A stretch of DNA of 64,000 nt. Source: Enterobacter mori. Its GTDB lineage: Bacteria > Pseudomonadota > Gammaproteobacteria > Enterobacterales > Enterobacteriaceae. How positions within the stretch are numbered: position 1 is the stretch's first letter; every line of letters begins with the position of its first letter. The translations under genes and the position numbers were made by a program. The notes under the pieces were generated by a model. It saw only the letters and a list, made by a program, of their open reading frames with translations, ran no database searches and was not told the origin of the DNA. Location of the stretch: contig NZ_CP104285.1 of assembly GCF_025244905.1 (NCBI RefSeq), positions 3,534,001-3,598,000 on the forward strand. The letters run 5' to 3'. This document shows, piece after piece, positions 8,274 through 17,200 of the stretch.

Positions 8274-11200
8274 ATGAGCCAAATCTCTGTTATATCGAAA
8301 CTTACTGGTGTGGAAACCACCACAGAGGGGTCTCAGGTTACACTGAACCATTCCTCTATCGTTGAGCTTCACGTAGAGCGAGCCAATGTTTCTCATTTCA
8401 CCCGCAGCGGCAACGATCTGGTGATCACGCTGCACTCTGGCGAGGTCATTACCCTTAAGAATTTCTACGTATCGGATGCTCAGGGAGCAAGCCAGCTGGT
8501 CCTTGAGGAGAGTGACGGCGCGTTGTGGTGGATTGAAGACCCTACCGGGGCCGCCACATACGAATCAATCGCCTCCACGGACGTTTTACTTGCCGCGTCA
8601 GGGAGTGATGCAGGCGGTGCCGCCGTCTGGCCATGGGTGCTGGGTGGTCTTGCGGTAGCAGGTGGGATTGCCATCGCGGCGGGCACCGGCGGAGGAGGAG
8701 GCGGTGACGATGATGACAACAGCAACCCCGGCAATCCGGGCACGCCGACGGATCCCGATACCACGGCGCCCACAGCGCCAACCAACTTACAGTTCTCCTA
8801 CGATGGCAAAACCGTCACGGGTACCGCGGAGCCGGGCAGCACCGTCACGCTAAAAGATGCCGACGGTAACGTAGTCGGCACCGGAAAAACGGGCAATGAC
8901 GGCAAATTTACCATCGTGCTGGATAAGCCCCTGACCAACGGCGAGGTGATCACTGCCACCGCGACGGATTCATCCGGTAATACCAGCCAGGCCGGGCACG
9001 TCACCGCGCCCGATACCACCGCACCGGATGCGCCCACCAATCTGCAGGTATCGGATGACGGCACCACCGTCACGGGTCGCGCTGAACCGGGCAGCACCGT
9101 CACGTTAAAAGATGCCGACGGTAACGTGGTCGGCACCGGGAAAGCGGGCAGCGATGGCGCGTTCACCATCGAGCTGGGTAAACCGCTGACCAACGGCGAG
9201 CAGCTTACCGCCACCGCGACGGACACGGCGGGCAACACCAGCCAGCCTGGTCAGGTCACCGCTCCAGACTCCACCGCGCCGGATGCGCCAAACCTTCTCA
9301 TCGTAAACGATAACGTCGGCACGGAAACGGGCCCACTGGACAATGGCCAGCGCACTGACGACGCCCGCCCTACCCTCAGCGGCATTGGCGAGGCCGGAAC
9401 CACCCTCACCATTTACGATAACGGCACCCAGATCGGTACCACCAAAGTGGATGCTAACGGCAACTGGAGCTTTACCCCAGCAGGCAATCTCGCCAACGGA
9501 AGCCACACCATCACGACCACGGCAACCGATGCGGCGGGCAACACCAGCGCGCCATCGACCGCCGTGACCTTTATCGTCGATACCGTCGCCCCGACGGCGC
9601 CGGTCGTCATCAGCGTTGTTGATGATGTCGCCCCCATTACCGGTACGCTGGGCAATGGCAGCAGTACCAACGATCCGCGGCCACAGCTCACCGGTACCGC
9701 AGAAGCAGGCTCAACCGTCACCATTTATGACAACGGTATCGCGATCGGTACCGCCTTGGTAGCCGCTAACGGAAGCTGGACGTTTACGCCATCCGTGAAC
9801 CTCAGCGAAGGCAGCCATCAGCTCACCGTGCGCGCCACCGACGTTGCAGGCAACACCGGCCCAGCCTCCCCTGCGTTTACCCTTACCGTGGATCTCACCG
9901 CCCCATCAACGCCGTCTGCATTCGTGGTTAATGATGATACCGGAAGCCTCAAAGGTGCCATCAGCGCAGGACAATTTACGGATGCCTCACAGCCGCGTCT
10001 GACGGGCAGAGGTGAACCTGGCAGCACCATTACCGTTTACGATAACGGCGCGCTCGTAGGGACTGCCACGGTGCAGCCTAACGGCACCTGGAGCCTGACC
10101 CCGACATCCCCTCTTGCAGAAGGCGCGCACTCGATTACGGTGCGTGAAACCGATGCGGCAGGCAACCAGAGCGGCCTGTCTCAGCCAATTAATTTCATCG
10201 TTGACACCACGCCGCCGGATCAACCCGTCATTTCTCTGAATCCAGCAGGCACACAGATTACCGGCACCGCCGAGCCCAACAGCAGCATTGTGATCACCAA
10301 CAGCGACGGAGACGTCATTGGCCGTACAACCACGGACGGCAACGGTAACTTTGTTGCCACGCTTACCCCTGCGCAAACCAACGGCCAGCTGATCTCCGTG
10401 GTGGCGTCTGACGCCGCAGGTAACCAGAGCACGCCAGCGATCGCTACCGCGGCCGATACCACCCCACCAGCCCTGCCCGGCAACCTCGTGGTGTCCGACG
10501 ATGGTCAAAGCGTCAGCGGGACAGCAGAACCGGGCAGTACCGTGACCATTAAAGCCCCCGATGGCACAGTCATCGGCGAAACGACAGCCAATGGCGACGG
10601 GACCTTTAGCACACCAATCAGCCCGGCCCAGACAAATGGCGAAGTGCTGACGGTTATCGCAACCGATGACAGCGGCAACGTTAGCCTGCCGGCTACGGCC
10701 ACTGCACCTGATTCGACGCCACCTCTCGCGCCGGATAACGTCGTCGTGTCCGGCGACGGCACAACGGTCACGGGCACCGCTGAACCGGGCAGTACGGTGA
10801 CTATTCGTGAAGGTAACGTCACGGTGGGTCAAGGCAAAGCCAATGATGACGGTAGCTTCAGCGTCACGCTCACGCCGCCAAAAGCCAACGGCGAAAGTTT
10901 GACCGCAGATGCCACCGACGCCGCAGGCAACACGGGGCCAACAACCCCTACCGTTGCGCCGGACATCACGCCTGCGCAAACGCCGGTGATTATTTCCGTG
11001 GTGGGTGATGTGCAGGCCACCGCGGGTCCTGTCGCACAGAATGGCCTCACTAACGACCGGACGCCCACCATCAACGGGACGGGTGAACCCGGTACAACCA
11101 TTACCGTTACCAGCGGCAGCACCGTCATCGGTACCGTGACCGTTCCGGCCTCCGGCGAATGGAGCATTACCCCAACGGCACCGCTGCCTGATGGCGGTCA

Positions 11201-14200
11201 CGTCCTGACGGCAACGGCGGTCGATGGAGCAGGTAACCCGAGCGGATCCTCAAATACCTGGAGCATCACCGTTGATGGCACTGCGCCGGTCGCACCGGTC
11301 ATTACGCAGGTCGTGGATGATGCCCCTGGACGCACCGGCCCGCTCGATGCCGGTGAAACGACAAACGACGCCACCCCGACGCTCAACGGTACCGCCGAGC
11401 CAGGTTCAACGGTCACCATTCGTCTTGATGGCAACGCTATTGGTACTGCGCTGGTCGACAGCAGCGGTGCGTGGACCTTCACGCCCACAACGCCGTTGAG
11501 CGAGGGGCCGCATACCCTGACCGCCGTCACAACCGACGCGGCGGGTAACACCAGCCCGGCATCCGGCGGCTTTACGCTGACGGTCGACGTTACGCCACCG
11601 GCGGCGGCCACCATTGAGACGGCGCTGGATAACGTGGGTCCGGTGCAGAACCCGCTTCAAGACGGTGACACAACGGACGACACCCAGCCTCAGCTGCAGG
11701 GGACGGCACCGGCGGACACCATCATTACACTTTATGACGGTAATACCCTGCTCGGCACGGCGACTGTAACGGGGGGAACATGGACCTTTACGCCAACCAC
11801 CCCGTTAACCAACGGCCCACACTCCCTGACGGTGCACGCCACGGATGATGCAGGTAACACGACGATCTCGCCTCCGTTCGTGCTCACCATTGATACCCTC
11901 GCGCCTGATACACCGGCGATACCGGATATCACCGTAAACCCGGACGGCAGCACGCCGGGCACCGCACTGAACCCGGGTGAAACGACCCGCGATACCACGC
12001 CAACCCTGAGCGGTACGGGCAACCCGGGTGACGTGGTGAATATTTATGATGGCACGACCAAAATCGGCGAATCTCTGGTGGACGGTGACGGCAACTGGAC
12101 CTGGACGCCGAACCCACCGCTGGGTAACGGGACCTACGATCTCTCCCTGACGGTCACCAATCAGGATGGCGCAGGCAACGAAAGCGCCCCGTCCACCCCG
12201 GTGACGATCACCATTGATACTGAAGCCCCTCTGGCCCCAACGGTGCCGGTTGTGACCGACAGCGTGAGCCAGATCACCGGCCCCGTAGCCGACGGCGAAA
12301 CCACCAACGATCCGCGCCCGGTATTGAGCGGAACGGGTACGCCAAACGATGTGATCACCATCTATGACAGCCGCGATGGCGGCACAACGACGACAGCCGT
12401 AGGCACGGTGACGGTAGACGGAAACGGCAACTGGAGCTGGCGCCCTGAGAGCAACATTGGGGAAGGCACGCATGAATATACCGCCACGGCCACCGATGAG
12501 GCGGGCAACGAATCAGATCCGTCAACCGGCATCACCATTACGGTAGACACGCTCGCGCCCGATACACCGGCGATCTCGGCCATCGGTGGTGCACAAAACG
12601 GTGGATCTACGACGGATAACACCCCAACGATCGGCGGAACCGGTCCTGACGGTGAAACGGCGATCATTTACAACAACGGTGTTGAACTGGCGCGCGTTGA
12701 TATCGTCAATGGCGAATGGTCATACACGCTTCCGACGGCCCAAACGGACGGCCCGCTGAATATTACCGTTGCGGCAGTGGATAACGCAGGTAACGTCAGT
12801 GCGCCAGGCCCTGTCTTTACCGTGACGATCGATACGCAGGCTCCCGCGACGCCAGCTATCGACGCGGTTTCTGATAGCCAGCTGACAAACGGTACCCTCT
12901 ATACGCGCGACGGCACCCCGGCTCTCAGCGGTACCGGCGAGCCGGGCTCAACAATCATCGTTTCAGTGGATGGGACGCCATCAACCATTACCGTAACGGT
13001 TCCTCAAAACGGAATCTGGACGTGGACCGCCGACAACACCTTACCTGATGGCCCGCACACCTTCTCGGTCTCATCCCGCGATCCCGCAGGCAATATTTCG
13101 GGTAGCTCTCCGAACCTGGCGGTAACCGTCGATACGGGTATCCCGGCAGACCCAGCCAACCTCGCCCTTGCTCAGCAAGGCACCCCGCTTACCGGGACCG
13201 CTGAAGCGGGAGCCACCATCACCGTGTATGCCGCAGACGGTACGACTGTCCTCGGCACCGGCGTTGCCACCGGTGGCAATTTCTCCATTGCGCTCAGCCC
13301 GGCACAGCTGGATGCCACCACGCTGAAGGTGACCGCCACGGATGCCGCGGGGAATACCAGTCCTGGTGCAAGCTATGTCGTCACCGACTCGCCGCTGGAC
13401 CTTCCGGACGTACCGGTTATTACGGCTATTACCGATAACGTTGGTCCGGTCACGGGTAATGTGAAAGACAAAACCTCTGATGACACCTCGCCTACGCTGA
13501 CCGGGACAGCAGAACCTAACGCCGTCATCACGATTTATCAGGATGGCATACTGGCAGTGCCGCCAACCGTGGTTGCGGATGGAAGCGGCAACTGGAGTTA
13601 CACCCCGCTCTTCCCGTTGACAGCAGGTCCACATACCTTTGAAGTCACCGCGACGGATATTGTTAGCGGCGAAACCAGCGGACGCTCTCCTGCCGCAACC
13701 GTCACCATTGACCTGACCGCCCCCGACACACCGGCTATCGGCTCCATCATCGATGACGTTGGTCCGGGCATTGGGCCATTGAGCGACGGCCAGACCACCA
13801 ACGATAACCGCCCAACGCTGAACGGCGTGGGGAACGTGGGTGATACGATTACCATTTACAATAACGGTACTCCGTTAGGCAGCGTGGTCGTCGGCTCAAC
13901 CGGCACATGGACCTACACCCCGCCAGCGCTGAATGATGGCGATCATACCCTGACGGTCCGGGCCACCGATCCGGCGGGCAACGCGAGCGGACTCTCTGCG
14001 GGCATCACCATCACCGTTGACACCGTCTCCACGACGCCGGTGATCACCAGCGTGACCGACGACGCGGGGAATGCCGCGACCGTAGTACCTAACGGTGCGC
14101 CAACCAACGACGCCACGCCAACCCTGACCGGGACGGCGGAAGCGGGCAGTGTCGTCGTTATTTATGATGGCACAACGCAGATCGGTATCGTGGCGGCAGA

Positions 14201-17200
14201 CAGCGTCACCGGCGCATGGATCTTTACGCCTGAAACCGCCCTCGTGGAAGGCTCGCACTCCTTCACCGTCAAAGCCACCGATCCGCAGGGCAACGTGAGC
14301 CAGACCTCCAACGCCTGGAGCGTTGACATCGACCTGACGGCGCCAACGGTGCCGACGCTCGATACGGTTAACGACAACGTGGCGGGCGGCGTGACCGGTA
14401 ATCTGACCGCCGGCCAGGTCACCAACGACAATACGCCGACGCTGAGCGGGACAGGTGCGCTGGGCAGTACAATCCACATTTTGAATAATGGGGTGGAGAT
14501 TGGTACCACCACGGTAGACAGCAACGGCAACTGGACCTTTACGCCTGGCACTGCGCTTGGCGATGGCAACTATAACATTCGCGTCAACGCCACGGATGCC
14601 GTAGGCAACGTCTCGGCTAACTCTCCGGTATTCGCCTTCACCGTGGATACCGCAGGCCCTGACGCGCCGGTTGTAACGACTGTCATTGACGATGTCGGGC
14701 CGGTCACCGGGACGCTCCTCACCGACAACAGCACCAACGATGCACGCCCAACCTTCAACGGCACGGGCGAAATCGGTGCGACGGTTCACGTGATTGTGGA
14801 TGGCACTGAAATCGGCACCGCCGTGGTGAACGCTCAGGGGAACTGGACCTTTACCCCGGGCACGGCGCTCGGTGAAGGGCTGCACGCCATCACCTTCAAC
14901 GCCACCGATACGGCGGGTAACACCGGCGCCACCTCGCCAGCGTTTAACCTGACGGTGGATACCGTCGCACCGCTGGCACCGGTCTTTACGCCAGCAACGG
15001 ATAACCAGGGTACCGTTCTCAACCCACTCACCTCGGGGCAAAGTACCGACGACACTACGCCAACGCTGAACGGAACCGCAGCGGCTAACGCCACTATCAC
15101 CCTTTATGAAAATGGTCAGCAGATCGGTACCGCTCAGGCCAACGGCAGTGGCGTATGGAGCTTCACGCCTGCTAACCCGCTCAGCAGCGGCAGCCATACC
15201 TGGACCGCCACGGCAACCGACGCGGCAGGCAACGTCAGCCCGGCTTCACCGGCCTTTACGCTGATTGTCGATATCACTCCACCGAACGCACCGGTTATCT
15301 CGCAGGCTATCGATGATGTCGGCACGGTGACGGGCGCGCTTGGCTCAGGGCAAAGCACCGACGACACCGTACCGCGTCTTGTGGGCACCAGCGAGCCGTT
15401 TGCTACGGTGAACATCTATGAAGGCACAACGCTTGTCGGCACGGGCACTGCAGACGCCAGCGGCAACTGGAGTATCTTGCTCAACACGACGCTGGCGACT
15501 GGCCCGCACAGCTTTACGGCACAAGCTACCGATGCGGCTGGCAATACCAGCGCGTCATCAGCCACCTTCACGCTGACCATCGATACCACGCCGCCAGGGC
15601 TGCCTGTGCTGACAAGCATCACGGATGACGTCGGTAACGCCGCCACGCCAATCGCCAACGGTGGCTTAACCAACGATGCGCAGCCGACGCTCACGGGCAC
15701 GGCAGAAGCGGGCTCGACGGTGAAAATCTTCGATAACGGCGTGCAGATAGGCAGCGTCGTTGCGACCGGCGGAAACTGGAGCTTTACTCCTTCTCCGGCG
15801 CTAGGCGACGGCTCGCACAGCCTGACCTTCTCGGCGACCGATCCGGTAGGTAACGCCAGTGCGCAAACCCCTGGATATGTGATTAACGTTGACGCAACCG
15901 CGCCAACCGCGCCGGTTATCAGCTCTGTTGTCGATGACGTGGGCACCGTCACCGGTCCGGTGACGGGCAGCAACCCGACCAACGACACGCGCCCTACGCT
16001 CAACGGCACCGCGGAAGCCAACGCCACCGTTCGCATCTATGACGGTACGACGCTCGTGGGTACCGTGACGGCCGATGCCAACGGGAACTGGACGCTACCG
16101 CAAACCAGCACCACGCTGGCGGAGGGGCAACATAACTTCACCGCCACGGCGACCGATGCGGCAGGCAACACCAGCGCACCATCGTCGGTCACCACCATCA
16201 CCGTTGACCTGACGCCGCCAGCGGTTCCTTCCGGCCTGGCGGTGATCACCAACGGGACGCACGTTACCGGCACCGCCGAAGCGGGCAGCACGGTTACCAT
16301 CACCACCAGCACCGGTACGGTCCTCGGTACGGCGGTAGCGGACGGTAGCGGCAACTTTAACGCCACGATCTCCCCCGCGCAGACGGGAGGAGAGTCGCTG
16401 GTGGTCTACGCCACCGATAAAGCCGGAAACGCCGGTGTGAGCGCATCGGTTACCGCGCCGTTCACGACGCTGCCGATCGCGCCGGTAATCGCCACCATTA
16501 CCGATAACGTCGGTACCGTCACCGGTAATCTGACCAACGGCAAAACGACCGATGACACCACCCCAACCCTCAGCGGAACGGCGCAGCCTAACGCCACCGT
16601 CACGCTCTACAACAACGGCGTCGCAATGGGCAGCGTTGTCGCCGACGGATCGGGCAACTGGACCTTCACCACTCCGGCGATGAGCGAAGGCTCCCATGCG
16701 TTTACTGCCACCGCGAGTAACGGCTCGGGAACCGGTCCGTTCTCTTCCGCCACGACGGTGATTGTCGACCTCACCGCGCCAAACACGCCAACCGGAAGCT
16801 TTAACGCCGACGGTAGCGTCCTGACGGGTAACGCCGAAGCGGGCAGCACCGTCACCATCCGTCTGGCAGATGGCAGCACGGTGACCACAACGGCAGGCAG
16901 CAACGGTACCTACAGCTATACCTTCCTCAATAAACAGACCGAAGGTCAGACGCTGCAGGTCACCGCGACCGATGCTGCAGGTAACGTTTCGCAGCCAGGA
17001 TCGGCCCTCGCCCCGGTCGTGCCGCTGTCGGCCAGCAGCAACGTTGAAGAGTTGGACCTCACCACAACCGCAACGGTCACCAACTCGCAGTACAGCGATT
17101 ACGGCTTCCTGCTGGTGGGCGCGCTGGGCAACGCGCTGACGCTGCTCGGCAATGACACCGCGCAGGTCGGCTTTACGGTGGGCAGCGGCGGCAGCGCGGA

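Noticed and set aside
8757..17015. Regular repeats considered as a CRISPR array or satellite DNA
   Set aside because: The repeats are about 300 bases, diverged, and in frame with Ig-like protein modules; no short identical repeats with unique spacers.
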